Positions 28,201 through 36,409 of a stretch of 64,000 bases of DNA are shown here, one piece after another. The notes under the pieces were generated by a model that did no database searches, had not been told where the DNA came from, and saw only the letters and a list, made by a program, of their open reading frames with translations. Made by a program: the position numbers and the translations under genes. The stretch is from Absicoccus intestinalis. GTDB lineage: Bacteria > Bacillota_I > Bacilli_A > Erysipelotrichales > Erysipelotrichaceae. Each line of letters starts with the position of its first letter. Positions within the stretch are counted from its first letter, which is position 1. The stretch is from the NCBI RefSeq assembly GCF_033971885.1, contig NZ_JALBUS010000005.1, positions 62,001 to 126,000 on the forward strand, read 5' to 3'.

Positions 28201-29406
28201 TTAGTCAAACCACGGAAAATTTCCATTCTGAAAGATGGTGATTTCCTCGCCCTTTCGCGTCTTCCCTTCGATTTGCAGATCCTTGGTCCCGACCATAAAG
28301 TCCACATGGATATTGGACTGATTCAATCCATGCTCTTTTAATTCTTCACTCGTCATTGATAAACCCTTTTCAATACATTCCGGATACGATTGTCCAAACG
28401 CAAAGTGACAAGAAGCATTTTCATCGATCAATGTTTCATAGAAGATTTGATGGTAATTCGAAATCGGTGAATCATAAGGAACCAACGCAATTTCACCAAT
28501 ATAGGAAGAACCTGCATCCGTAGATAAAATTTCTGCTAAAACTTGTTTTCCTTCTTTCGCATCAAAATCAATGACCTTGCCATCTTTGAACTGAAACCAA
28601 AAATCTTTGATCAATGTACCTTGATGCGATAAAGGCATGGAAGCCACTAACTTTCCTTGAATTCCCTTTTTCAATGGGGCGGCAAAAATTTCTTCCGTGG
28701 GAATATTCGCAAAATAAGAAGTTCCATCGATGAGCAAACTATTTCCACCCGCAAATCGATAGTGTTCTGGCAATTCCACCATAAGATCCGTTCCTAAATG
28801 GTTTCTATAGTGTAAAGATCGAAGCTCTAAAGAATTGATCCAATCCACTCGCTTTTCAAATTGCTGTTTACGTTTTTCCCATGTATCGACCGGATCTTTT
28901 TCATCCACATGACAAATCCGCAAAATATCTTGCCATAGACGATGGGTATCTTCATGTCCATAAATTTGTTTTGACCAGGATCGGGTCGCAACAGCAGCCA
29001 CACACCATTGACAATGCATAAAATCCAATTGATGACGATAAAAAGCCGTATCTTTTCGAAAGGCCTTTCGATAATTCGTGAACTTTTTTGGATCCACATC
29101 CTTCATCAAATTGGGATCATCGCCAACCAAATACAAGTAACAAGCTCCTTTCTTGGCGGTTTGATTGTAAAGATCCGATACATAGGATGGCACTTTTTCC
29201 ACATCATCCGCATAAAGATAACGATGATGTGAAATGATCTCATCGCGATAGCGAACGATCACATCTTTGGCTCCTGCACGAAACGCTTCTTGAGATAGAG
29301 CCTCAACAAAGGAATACACTTCCACAGGAGCTTGGATAACCACAATTTGATTTCTTTTTACATGGAGTCCTACTTGAATCAATAATTTTGCATAATTTTC
29401 AAACAT
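28201..29406 (-). CDS. M29-family metallo-aminopeptidase (AmpS/PepS)
   Basis: This 401-residue cytoplasmic aminopeptidase is thermophilic-aminopeptidase-like. The two-metal site is visible as TEEIF (in ANIPTEEIFAAPLK), then YETLIDENASCHFAFG supplying Glu and His, and VDFMVGTKDL. Length is normal. No strong ribosome-binding site is visible; a CAGGTAG sequence lies 12 bases upstream. It probably trims peptides taken up for amino-acid fermentation. Confidence 0.92.
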   Translation of the reverse strand: MFENYAKLLIQVGLHVKRNQIVVIQAPVEVYSFVEALSQEAFRAGAKDVIVRYRDEIISHHRYLYADDVEKVPSYVSDLYNQTAKKGACYLYLVGDDPNLMKDVDPKKFTNYRKAFRKDTAFYRHQLDFMHCQWCVAAVATRSWSKQIYGHEDTHRLWQDILRICHVDEKDPVDTWEKRKQQFEKRVDWINSLELRSLHYRNHLGTDLMVELPEHYRFAGGNSLLIDGTSYFANIPTEEIFAAPLKKGIQGKLVASMPLSHQGTLIKDFWFQFKDGKVIDFDAKEGKQVLAEILSTDAGSSYIGEIALVPYDSPISNYHQIFYETLIDENASCHFAFGQSYPECIEKGLSMTSEELKEHGLNQSNIHVDFMVGTKDLQIEGKTRKGEEITIFQNGNFPWFD

Positions 29407-29423
29407 ATTACTATTCTACCTGA

Positions 29424-29449
29424 AAAAAGCGTGCACACGCACGCTTTTT
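29424..29449. terminator. Terminator after the feo operon
   Basis: Stem AAAAAGCGTGC / GCACGCTTTTT with a four-base loop overlaps the stop codon of the Cys-rich feo gene. Confidence 0.9.
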
Positions 29450-29588
29450 ACTTATTTTGACAATGTGGACAAGAACCAGAAGAACAAGAATCCTTTGTAT
29501 CACAACATCCAGTTCCCGTTTTTCGCATATGACGAACCGCAAAATAGATTAGGATCACAAGGATAGCACCAACAATAAACGTAGACAT
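29448..29588 (-). CDS. FeoB-associated Cys-rich membrane protein
   Basis: This is a 46-residue protein at the end of the feo operon. One N-terminal membrane helix (STFIVGAILVILIYFAV) is followed by a short tail with six cysteines (GCCDTKDSCSSGSCPHC). This is the layout of the small FeoB-associated proteins, proposed to help iron(II) passage or act as a FeoC-like partner. The ATG at 29586-29588 has AGGAGGAAAC in front. It starts 15 bases after feoB. Confidence 0.88.
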   Translation of the reverse strand: MSTFIVGAILVILIYFAVRHMRKTGTGCCDTKDSCSSGSCPHCQNK

Positions 29589-29603
29589 ATGTTTCCTCCT
29601 TCA

Positions 29604-30923
29604 TTAAACATTTTCAACAACCGTATCTTCTTTTGGCTTTGGTTGTGGTCGTACAACTAAATAAATACAGATAGCCAATAAGATCAGAGCAACCACGGTC
29701 CAGAAACCAAATTGACCACCAAAGAACAACCAGTTACCCAATTGATAACCAATCAAAGCAACGACCCAACCTAAGATAAGTTGGAAACAAATGCAGTAAA
29801 CACCCCAAGCTTTTGAACCCATTTCTCGCATCATCGTACTCATTGCGGCAATGCAAGGTGGGTTGAACAAGTTCAATAACATATAACTGAAAGCACCCAT
29901 TGCCGTAAACAAACCAGCTACTTTTGCTTGTCCACCAGCCAATACAACGATCGTGCTGGCAGCCAATTCTTTTGCGGATAAAGCAACCAAGACAGATACG
30001 CCGCCTTCCCAGTTACCAAATCCAAGAGGAGCAAAGATTGGGGCAATGAATTGGCCAATACTACGCAAGATTGAGCGAGACAGATCCATAGATTCTGGAT
30101 CTAAGTATTGTAATGACCAACTATAGGACATCAAGAACCAAACAATGACAGATACCGCAAATATAATGGTTCCAGCTTTGATGATAAAGTGTTTACCACG
30201 ATCCACAACACGTAATAAGACCGTCTTGGCTTGAGGAAGATGATAGGCTGGTAATTCCATGACGAATGGTGCCGTTTCACCCGCAAATCGTGCAGTCTTT
30301 TTCAAGGCAATTCCGGAACAAATAATGATGATCCAAGATAAGAACAACATGCCCACCGCAATATAAGGATTACCGCGGAAAAAGACACTTGTGACCATAC
30401 CAATGATTTCCGTTTTTGCCGAACATGGAATAAACGTACACAACATAATTGTCATACGACGATCTTTTTCATTCTCGATCGTACGTGTGGCCATGATGGC
30501 CGGCACACCACATCCCGATCCAATCAACATCGGAATAAAGCTCTTGCCGGATAACCCAAAACGACGGAAGATACGGTCCATGACAAAGGCAATACGTGAC
30601 ATATATCCACAATCTTCCAAGATGGCCAGGAAGAAGAAGATCAATAAGATTTGAGGAACAAAACCTAATACGGTTCCAACACCACCGATGATACCATCAA
30701 CAATTAAATGTTGCAGCCAAGTCGCTACTCCAATCGAAGTCAAGAAATTGGTTACGGCATTTGGTACGATTTCACCAAATAAAACATCATTCGTCCAATC
30801 GGTCATCCATGTACCTAAGGTAGTGACCGAAATATAATAAACAAACCACATGATGATCGCAAAAATAGGCAAAGCTAAGATTCGATTGGTCACGATCTTA
30901 TCAATTTTATCCGATACACTCAA
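29604..30923 (-). CDS. feoB: FeoB ferrous-iron transporter, C-terminal membrane part (split from the G domain)
   Basis: These 439 codons cover the permease of FeoB. Eight or more hydrophobic helices carry the two gate motifs GSGCGVPAIMATR...LCTFIPCSAK and NLFNPPCIAAMS. The frame stays open upstream of the TTG at 30921-30923, encoding YDYITKIIQTCVKKKRKKGE, exactly the linker that joins the G domain in intact FeoB. The two parts are offset by one base at about 30985. Either feoB is truly split or frameshifted, or the assembly has an error. If the frame is real, separate translation would need an internal start. Confidence 0.88.
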   Translation of the reverse strand: MSVSDKIDKIVTNRILALPIFAIIMWFVYYISVTTLGTWMTDWTNDVLFGEIVPNAVTNFLTSIGVATWLQHLIVDGIIGGVGTVLGFVPQILLIFFFLAILEDCGYMSRIAFVMDRIFRRFGLSGKSFIPMLIGSGCGVPAIMATRTIENEKDRRMTIMLCTFIPCSAKTEIIGMVTSVFFRGNPYIAVGMLFLSWIIIICSGIALKKTARFAGETAPFVMELPAYHLPQAKTVLLRVVDRGKHFIIKAGTIIFAVSVIVWFLMSYSWSLQYLDPESMDLSRSILRSIGQFIAPIFAPLGFGNWEGGVSVLVALSAKELAASTIVVLAGGQAKVAGLFTAMGAFSYMLLNLFNPPCIAAMSTMMREMGSKAWGVYCICFQLILGWVVALIGYQLGNWLFFGGQFGFWTVVALILLAICIYLVVRPQPKPKEDTVVENV

Positions 30924-30946
30924 TTCCCCTTTTTTACGTTTCTTCT

Positions 30947-31723
30947 TTACACAAGTTTGAATGATCTTGGTAATATAATCATACCCTGACCGGTGATGAT
31001 ACTTTCCGCATCATCATCCATTTCTTTTTCACAATCGATGATATGACTTTCTACATGGTCTAAGATAGCAGGATCCAAATGCATTTCTTGGATGGCTTTT
31101 TCATCTCGTTCAAAGACCTTAACAGCCGCCCAGCGAAGTCCGGCATGGCCCACCGTCGATTCGATGGATTCTTCAATATGCGCCAAAGCATGCTCGACCG
31201 ATCCGGTAAATACATGAGGATTTTTGATGGAAGGACGCATTTTCGCAAGTTGTATCGCTGCTTCAGCGACTTCCATCGATCCTTCACTACGTAAAGCCGA
31301 TAAGGACATCACTTTACATCCCAACTCTTTTTCTAGTCCTTTTAAATCAATTTCGTCTCCATTTTTCTTGACCAAATCAATCATATTAATGGCTAAAACC
31401 ATAGGAATATCCAATTCCAATAATTGTGTGGTTAGATATAAGTTACGCTCAATATTTGTTCCATCCACAATATTGATCAATGCATCGGGTCGTTCATTCA
31501 CAAGATATTGTCTTGCCACCACTTCTTCCATACTATATGGCGATAAGGAATAAATACCTGGTAAATCTTGAATGGTCACATCCTCGTGAGCACGAAGTTG
31601 ACCTTCCTTTTTTTCAACGGTTACACCTGGCCAGTTTCCTACATACTGACTGCTCCCCGTTAAATCATTAAATAGGGTCGTTTTCCCACTATTTGGATTT
31701 CCCGCTAAAGCTATCTTCATCAT
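30947..31723 (-). CDS. feoB: FeoB N-terminal G-protein domain (ends early by frameshift)
   Basis: The 258-residue product contains the FeoB GTPase: G1 AGNPNSGKTTLFN, G2 region GVTVEKKEG, G3 DLPGIYSL, G4 NMIDL, and the helical GDI domain up to DDAESIITGQ. After that a one-base shift (near 30984-30988, CAGGGTATG) replaces the expected RYDYITKI linker with an off-frame tail ending SFKLV. It lies twelve bases after feoA. Two adjacent ATG codons follow GGAAGG. Iron(II) uptake would require the downstream membrane part. Confidence 0.88.
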   Translation of the reverse strand: MMKIALAGNPNSGKTTLFNDLTGSSQYVGNWPGVTVEKKEGQLRAHEDVTIQDLPGIYSLSPYSMEEVVARQYLVNERPDALINIVDGTNIERNLYLTTQLLELDIPMVLAINMIDLVKKNGDEIDLKGLEKELGCKVMSLSALRSEGSMEVAEAAIQLAKMRPSIKNPHVFTGSVEHALAHIEESIESTVGHAGLRWAAVKVFERDEKAIQEMHLDPAILDHVESHIIDCEKEMDDDAESIITGQGMIILPRSFKLV

Positions 31724-31734
31724 CTATTTCCTTC

Positions 31735-31953
31735 CTATTCCACTTCGATCCATTCAGCTTCCGACTTACGAATGGATAATTCATATCCGCGCACCGTCAA
31801 TTCGATGGGATCGCCTAAAGGGGCTACTTTGCGAACAAAAATTTCTACACCCTTGACAATGCCCATATCCATGATGCGACGTTTTGTAGCGCCTTTTCCA
31901 GTGATCTTTTTAACGGTCACACTCGTTCCTACTGGTATTTGATTTAGTGTCAT
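31735..31953 (-). CDS. feoA: FeoA-family protein (second copy)
   Basis: This 72-residue SH3-like protein is thought to regulate the FeoB GTPase. Characteristic segments are VGTSVTVKKITGKGATKRRI, MDMGIVKGVEIFVRKVAPLG and DPIELTVRGYELSIRKSEAE. It lies between the first feoA and feoB, thirteen bases after the former. Confidence 0.92.
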   Translation of the reverse strand: MTLNQIPVGTSVTVKKITGKGATKRRIMDMGIVKGVEIFVRKVAPLGDPIELTVRGYELSIRKSEAEWIEVE

Positions 31954-31966
31954 ATATCTTCCCTTC

Positions 31967-32176
31967 CTATACCATCACTCGACGCGCAAGTGAAGTATCT
32001 ATGGCAACACGAACATTTTTTACTTCAACGATCAAATTTCCATCAATGCTTTGGATGACTTGTACTTCGGCTCCTTCCACAAATCCCAAATTTGCTAGAT
32101 GCTTACGCATTTGATCATTGCCTGTAACTCGTTTCACAATATATACCGTATTTATATCGGCAAGTGATAATGGCAT
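31967..32176 (-). CDS. feoA: FeoA-family protein (first copy)
   Basis: This 69-residue FeoA paralogue opens the feo operon: LADINTVYIVKRVTGNDQMR, LANLGFVEGAEVQVIQSIDG and the closing NVRVAIDTSLARRVMV. Two different FeoA proteins ahead of FeoB are common in anaerobic Firmicutes. The ATG follows GGAGGTAGGAT, and a strong promoter lies at 32214-32242. Confidence 0.92.
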   Translation of the reverse strand: MPLSLADINTVYIVKRVTGNDQMRKHLANLGFVEGAEVQVIQSIDGNLIVEVKNVRVAIDTSLARRVMV

Positions 32177-32202
32177 ATCCTACCTCCATAGATATATTCT
32201 TT

Positions 32203-32263
32203 CTAACATAGTTAGTATAGAGCAACTCGAATAGTTTGTCAAATCTATTTTAGATAGCACTAA
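32203..32263 (-). promoter_or_regulatory. feo operon promoter with two candidate operator palindromes
   Basis: On the minus strand TTGACA (32237-32242) and TATACT (32214-32219) are separated by exactly 17 bases. CTAACtatGTTAG (32203-32215) overlaps the -10/start region and TTAGtgctatCTAA (32250-32263) lies just upstream. Both resemble the TTAG...CTAA half-sites of DtxR/IdeR-type iron repressors. The regulator itself is not in the window. Confidence 0.6.
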
Positions 32264-32289
32264 TTTTATTAAAATAATCTAATTACATA

Positions 32290-32322
32290 GCTAAAAAAAA
32301 CACCCACATCAAGTGAGTGTCC
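32290..32322 (-). terminator. Intrinsic terminator after rplT
   Basis: Stem ACACTCAC / GTGGGTGT followed by eight T on the minus strand, six bases past the rplT stop. Confidence 0.85.
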
Positions 32323-32327
32323 CTTTC

Positions 32328-32684
32328 TTAGTTTAAAGCAGCTTTTGCTTCTTCACAAATCTTTGTGAAGCTTTCTGCATCATGGATAGCCATTTCGCTT
32401 AACATCTTACGATTGATTTCGATATTCGCTAATTTCAATCCATGCATTAAACGAGAATAAGATAAACCATTCATACGAGCAGCGGCATTGATACGAGCAA
32501 TCCAGATCTTACGCATGTTTCCTTTTAACTTGCGACGATCATTGAATGCATATTTGAAAGAATGCATTACCTGTTCATTTGCCGTTTTGTATAATGTATG
32601 TTTTGAACCAAAATATCCTTTGGCAAGTTTTAATACGCGCTTTCTACGAGCACGAGTAACAGTTCCACCTTTAACTCTAGCCAT
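32328..32684 (-). CDS. rplT: 50S ribosomal protein L20
   Basis: This is the 118-residue L20, needed early in 50S assembly. The sequence MARVKGGTVTRARRKRVLKL and MNGLSYSRLMHGLKLANIEI are unmistakable. It is the last gene of infC-rpmI-rplT. In Firmicutes this operon is autoregulated through its leader, and a leader hairpin is visible before infC. Confidence 0.98.
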   Translation of the reverse strand: MARVKGGTVTRARRKRVLKLAKGYFGSKHTLYKTANEQVMHSFKYAFNDRRKLKGNMRKIWIARINAAARMNGLSYSRLMHGLKLANIEINRKMLSEMAIHDAESFTKICEEAKAALN

Positions 32685-32708
32685 TCTATTTTCCTCCTCT
32701 ATTTAAAA

Positions 32709-32903
32709 TTACTTTTGTAACATATTTTTAATACGTTTGTAGTCTGTAGCATGTACCGTTGTAGGTTTTGCCAAATGACGTCTTTGTTTCTTTGTTTTAC
32801 CGTGGAAACGGTGAGATGTATAGGCATGTGATCTCTTTAATTTTCCTGAACCTGTCTTCTTTACTCGTTTGGCAAGTCCTCTATGAGTTTTCATCTTAGG
32901 CAT
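32709..32903 (-). CDS. rpmI: 50S ribosomal protein L35
   Basis: This is a 64-residue basic ribosomal protein starting MPKMKTHRGLAKRVKKTGSG. It stands between infC and rplT in the conserved order, with GGAGGAG ahead of the start. Confidence 0.97.
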   Translation of the reverse strand: MPKMKTHRGLAKRVKKTGSGKLKRSHAYTSHRFHGKTKKQRRHLAKPTTVHATDYKRIKNMLQK

Positions 32904-32916
32904 AATTTGCTCCTCC

Positions 32917-33471
32917 TTACTTCTGCGTCTTCTTAGGCGATAAAGTGACTGACATTGTATTTCCTTCCAACTTAGGACGCTTCTCTACGTTGGCAATATC
33001 CGAACACGCCTCCATGAATTTATCCATGGTATTTCGTCCAGTTTCCTGACGCGTAATCATTCTTCCGCGGAATCGCATATCAATCTTTACTTTCATCCCC
33101 GCTTCAAGCCATTTTCTCGCATGACGTAACTTCGTTTGAAAATCATGTTCCTCCACCACTGGTGATAAACGCAATGACTTAATTTCAACAACATGTTGTT
33201 TGCGCTTTGCTTCTTTTTCCTTCTTCTGCTGCTCAAAATGATATCGACCATAGTCTAATATCTTGCAAACAGGCGGCTTAGCTTTTGGCGCCACACATAA
33301 CAAATCTAAATTTTGACTCGCTGCAATACTTTGTGCTTTTCTTTTAGACATGACGCCCAATTGTTCACCATCAGCACCAATGACACGAACTTCTTTGAAT
33401 GGAATCTTGTCATTAAATAAATCATGATTCACATTATTTGGGGCTACTTTACGATTACGGATATCCGACAC
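32917..33471 (-). CDS. infC: Translation initiation factor IF-3
   Basis: The ~184-residue IF-3 has the N-terminal domain (VRVIGADGEQLGVMSKRKA), a Lys-rich linker (QQKKEKEAKRKQHVVEIKSL) and the C-terminal domain ending in MSVTLSPKK. It keeps initiator tRNA selection accurate and prevents premature subunit joining. No ATG is near the start. GTG at 33469-33471 is too close to its AAGGTAG sequence, whereas the ATC at 33460-33462 has better spacing and matches the known use of rare start codons for infC autoregulation. The start is therefore uncertain by a few codons. Confidence 0.96.
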   Translation of the reverse strand: MSDIRNRKVAPNNVNHDLFNDKIPFKEVRVIGADGEQLGVMSKRKAQSIAASQNLDLLCVAPKAKPPVCKILDYGRYHFEQQKKEKEAKRKQHVVEIKSLRLSPVVEEHDFQTKLRHARKWLEAGMKVKIDMRFRGRMITRQETGRNTMDKFMEACSDIANVEKRPKLEGNTMSVTLSPKKTQK

Positions 33472-33484
33472 CTACCTTCTATTC

Positions 33485-33520
33485 ATAAAAAATGGGCACG
33501 ACAAACGTACCCATTCTAAC
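33485..33520 (-). promoter_or_regulatory. infC leader terminator/attenuator hairpin
   Basis: GAATGGGTACG...CGTGCCCATTTTTT forms a stem with a T tract only ~20 bases upstream of infC. A terminator placed between promoter and gene fits the autoregulatory leader known for infC-rpmI-rplT operons, in which L20 or IF-3 controls read-through. The alternative pairing structure was not traced. Confidence 0.65.
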
Positions 33521-33672
33521 TTAAGCAATTTCATGAATTGGCTTAAACCCATGTATCCAAATACATCAGGTGAGAAGAGGTACTTCTATCTTTCCATTCC
33601 TTACTCGAAGATATTACCACATGTTCAATGTCATGTAAAGAAAAAAAGCTCGAAATTCGAGCTTATTTACAA

Positions 33673-33748
33673 TGGTGGATCCTTGGGGATTCGAACCCCA
33701 GACCCACTGATTAAGAGTCAGTTGCTCTGCCAGCTGAGCTAAGGATCC
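33673..33748 (-). tRNA. tRNA-Lys (anticodon CTT)
   Basis: The minus strand folds into a full cloverleaf of 76 bases. The acceptor is GGATCCT/AGGATCC and the D arm AGCTCAGCTGGCAGAGC. The anticodon arm ACTGA-CTCTTAA-TCAGT places CTT at the anticodon. The T arm is CTGGGGTTCGAATCCCCAA, and CCA is encoded. No partner tRNA genes are adjacent. Confidence 0.97.
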
Positions 33749-33930
33749 ATGTGATTGCTTAGGTATATTAACATGATTTCCTACTTCATGCAAATATTTT
33801 TTTCAATGCTTAAAAAAAATCGAATTGATACATTTATTTTTTTCTATATTTGAATTATAATCTAACCATGGGGGAGTACCTTTCCATTTTCCTTAGAAAA
33901 AAAGGAAAGTTAGTATTAGGAGATGTAATT

Positions 33931-34137
33931 ATGTTAACAGGCAAAGTAAAATGGTTTAATACCGAAAAAGGATATGGATTCATCATTGATGCCGATGGCA
34001 AAGATGTTTTTGTCCATTATTCTTCCATTCAAGCCGATGGCTTCAAAAATCTAGAAGAAGGTCAAACCGTATCCTATGATTTAGTCGAAACAGATCGTGG
34101 ACCACAAGCCAATAACGTAAAAGTTATCGGCGAATAG
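33931..34137 (+). CDS. Cold-shock protein (CspA family)
   Basis: This 68-residue single-stranded nucleic-acid-binding protein carries both RNA motifs: GKVKWFNTEKGYGFI (RNP1) and KDVFVHYSSI (RNP2). The ATG at 33931 follows TTAGGAG. A leader of about 80-100 bases precedes it, as is usual for cold-shock genes whose mRNA structure is thermosensitive. Confidence 0.95.
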   Translation: MLTGKVKWFNTEKGYGFIIDADGKDVFVHYSSIQADGFKNLEEGQTVSYDLVETDRGPQANNVKVIGE

Positions 34138-34181
34138 TCGCTTTTTATTCAGTTTTGATTGTTCGTTTATCCTTCCCCCTT

Positions 34182-34217
34182 AAAAAAGGAGAGCCTTTCG
34201 CTCTCCTATATTTTTTG
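34182..34217. terminator. Bidirectional terminator between cspA and folA
   Basis: GGAGAG-cctttcg-CTCTCC flanked by AAAAAA on one side and TATATTTTTT on the other. It serves both the plus-strand cold-shock gene and the minus-strand folA. Confidence 0.85.
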
Positions 34218-34691
34218 CTTTGTATACTTCACAATTTGATAAGTCACATCATTTTCTTCCTCTTCTTCTAGAATGGTTTTGGTATATAAAGAAGAATCAA
34301 ACATCGGAAAATAAACATCGGCATCTTCTGCATCTTGAATGTGAGTCAACAACAATTCATCCGCATAAGGCAACATCTGTGCATAGATTTGTGCCCCACC
34401 AATCACATAAACATCCACATTCTTATCTTTATAAGCTTGAATAAACGCATCAATGGTTGCAAATACTTCAACTTCTGGTTCCACCAATGGAGCCGAACGC
34501 GAAATCACAATGTGATGACGACCCGGCAATAAATGCGGCAACGACTCATACGTTTTTCGCCCCATCAAAACAATATGTCCTTTTGTGGTTTGACGAAAAA
34601 ACTGCATATCTCCCTTCAAATGCCAAATCAAATCATTATTTTTTCCAAGTTCATAATTTTTGCCAATCGCAGCAATCTCAATTAATTTCAT
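34206..34691 (-). CDS. folA: Dihydrofolate reductase
   Basis: This 161-residue enzyme reduces dihydrofolate with NADPH. The N-terminus EIAAIGKNYELGKNNDLIWH, the substrate/cofactor motif HIVLMGRKTYESLPHLLPGR and VYVIGGAQIYAQMLPYADEL are standard. It lies ten bases downstream of thyA, the enzyme that generates its substrate, so the two form one operon. Confidence 0.97.
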   Translation of the reverse strand: MKLIEIAAIGKNYELGKNNDLIWHLKGDMQFFRQTTKGHIVLMGRKTYESLPHLLPGRHHIVISRSAPLVEPEVEVFATIDAFIQAYKDKNVDVYVIGGAQIYAQMLPYADELLLTHIQDAEDADVYFPMFDSSLYTKTILEEEEENDVTYQIVKYTKQKI

Positions 34692-34701
34692 TTTCCTCCT
34701 T

Positions 34702-35574
34702 TTATTGGGATATTGGAAAAGAAATCTTTCCCATATGTTGATAATTTAATAATTTGATATCGGTAATATCCTTGCTATGATCAAAATCATAGAAATTCTT
34801 GATATCCGGATTTAACCATAATTTTGGAGTCGGCAACGATTCCTTGGTAGAATAGCGCTCCAATTGTTCTTTGATCCCATCTACTTGATTTACATAAATA
34901 TGCGCATCTTTGATAGACCAGCTCATCGTGCCTGGTTGCAAGCCTGTGACTTGGGCTAACATGCACAACAATACCGCGTATTGAGTGACATTGAATGGCA
35001 ATCCCAATGGTACATCGCAACTTCGCTGATGTACCCACACATTCAATTTACCATCTGTGATATCCCATTCACTCGACCAAACACAGCTTGGTAAAACGGC
35101 AGTATCTAAATATTCATCTTGCCATAAAGATAAGACACGACGACGATCATCCGGTGTATGGATTAAACTATCGATCAAACGATCCATCAACCCCATTTTT
35201 TTAACGATATAACCATAGGCCGTACCAATGGTATGTGCATATTTTGGATTAAAATGCTTCAAGACCTTACCCGTTTTTTGATCTTTCCAATCACCGTTTT
35301 CATCGATTTCCCATAAATCCCAAATGTGAACATTTCGTTCTTGTAGCCATCGCACATCATTGGACTGTACTTGATAAATCCATAACATTTCTAAGACGGC
35401 TTGTCGAATAAATAATTGTTTTGTCGTTAAAATAGGAAATTCTTCCCCTACGTCCAAGGTAAAATAGGCACTCGGAATCTTGATTGAATCCACTCCCGTA
35501 CGATTCTGTACCTGCTTTCCTTGACGCAAGATATTTTCACAAATTCGACAATAAATTTCATCCCACGCTGACAT
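34702..35574 (-). CDS. thyA: Thymidylate synthase
   Basis: This 290-residue ThyA makes dTMP from dUMP with methylene-tetrahydrofolate. The catalytic Cys is in TAVLPSCVWSSEW, followed by VWVHQRSCDVPLGLPFNVTQYA and DAHIYVNQVDGIKEQLER, all family hallmarks. Its start overlaps the end of the upstream HAD gene by 17 bases, indicating co-translation. folA follows. Confidence 0.96.
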   Translation of the reverse strand: MSAWDEIYCRICENILRQGKQVQNRTGVDSIKIPSAYFTLDVGEEFPILTTKQLFIRQAVLEMLWIYQVQSNDVRWLQERNVHIWDLWEIDENGDWKDQKTGKVLKHFNPKYAHTIGTAYGYIVKKMGLMDRLIDSLIHTPDDRRRVLSLWQDEYLDTAVLPSCVWSSEWDITDGKLNVWVHQRSCDVPLGLPFNVTQYAVLLCMLAQVTGLQPGTMSWSIKDAHIYVNQVDGIKEQLERYSTKESLPTPKLWLNPDIKNFYDFDHSKDITDIKLLNYQHMGKISFPISQ

Positions 35575-36403
35575 TTCCTTCTCCTTTTTTCAACAAATGA
35601 TCTTCAATAAAATGACCAACAGCCCCTTCATCATTGGTCAACGTTGTTACATATCTCGCATTCATTTTCGATTCTTTGGATCCATTGGCCATACATACAC
35701 CACAACCAACTAACCCCAACATTTCTTGATCATTGGGTGCATCTCCAAAAGCCATGATCGTTTCCAAGGGAACACCATAATGCTTCGCTAATTTCTTCAT
35801 GCCAAATCCTTTGTTGATATGGGGATCGACATATTCAAATAACGTATCACTGGTCGCAAAACCAACGACACGAGCATCATAGAAATGACTGGCTCTTTCC
35901 AATATGACCGGCATATAGCTTGGCTCAAAATGCATCATCAACTTATTGATATCGCGATTTTGCATAAATTCATGCATATTCACTTCAATTTCCGTTTCAC
36001 CAAACATCAAGGCATCGGCTCTTGTTTTTTCATTGGACTTGCTGGTGTAACGAGTAGGGCCCATCACAACATGAAATTCGACATCCAGATCTTCAAAAAA
36101 ACGAATGATCTTTAATACGACATTGCTAGAAATCAAATGATATTCTTCTTTATCACGACGTCGTAGATCATATAAGACGCCACCATTCATCCCGACAATA
36201 AAACTTACATCTTGTTCAATGCCCCAATCATGGATCATCGGACGAACCGTTTCAATCGGACGTCCAGAAGCAATCCCAAATAAGATCCCATGATCTTTTA
36301 AACAACTGATCACTTCGCGATTAATGGCAGGTACTTTTTTGTGTGAATCCAAAAACGTGCCATCTAGATCCGTTGCCACTAATGTGATTGTTTCGTTTTC
36401 CAT
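35558..36403 (-). CDS. Cof-type HAD-superfamily hydrolase
   Basis: This 281-residue HAD phosphatase of the Cof (IIB cap) type probably acts on sugar phosphates or other phosphometabolites. Motif I is LVATDLDGTFLDSHKK, motif II is FGIASGRP, and motif IV is MAFGDAPNDQEML. It is co-transcribed with thyA-folA downstream and starts six bases past the M18 aminopeptidase stop. Substrate not inferable. Confidence 0.9.
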   Translation of the reverse strand: MENETITLVATDLDGTFLDSHKKVPAINREVISCLKDHGILFGIASGRPIETVRPMIHDWGIEQDVSFIVGMNGGVLYDLRRRDKEEYHLISSNVVLKIIRFFEDLDVEFHVVMGPTRYTSKSNEKTRADALMFGETEIEVNMHEFMQNRDINKLMMHFEPSYMPVILERASHFYDARVVGFATSDTLFEYVDPHINKGFGMKKLAKHYGVPLETIMAFGDAPNDQEMLGLVGCGVCMANGSKESKMNARYVTTLTNDEGAVGHFIEDHLLKKGEGNVSVG

Positions 36404-36409
36404 AATTTC

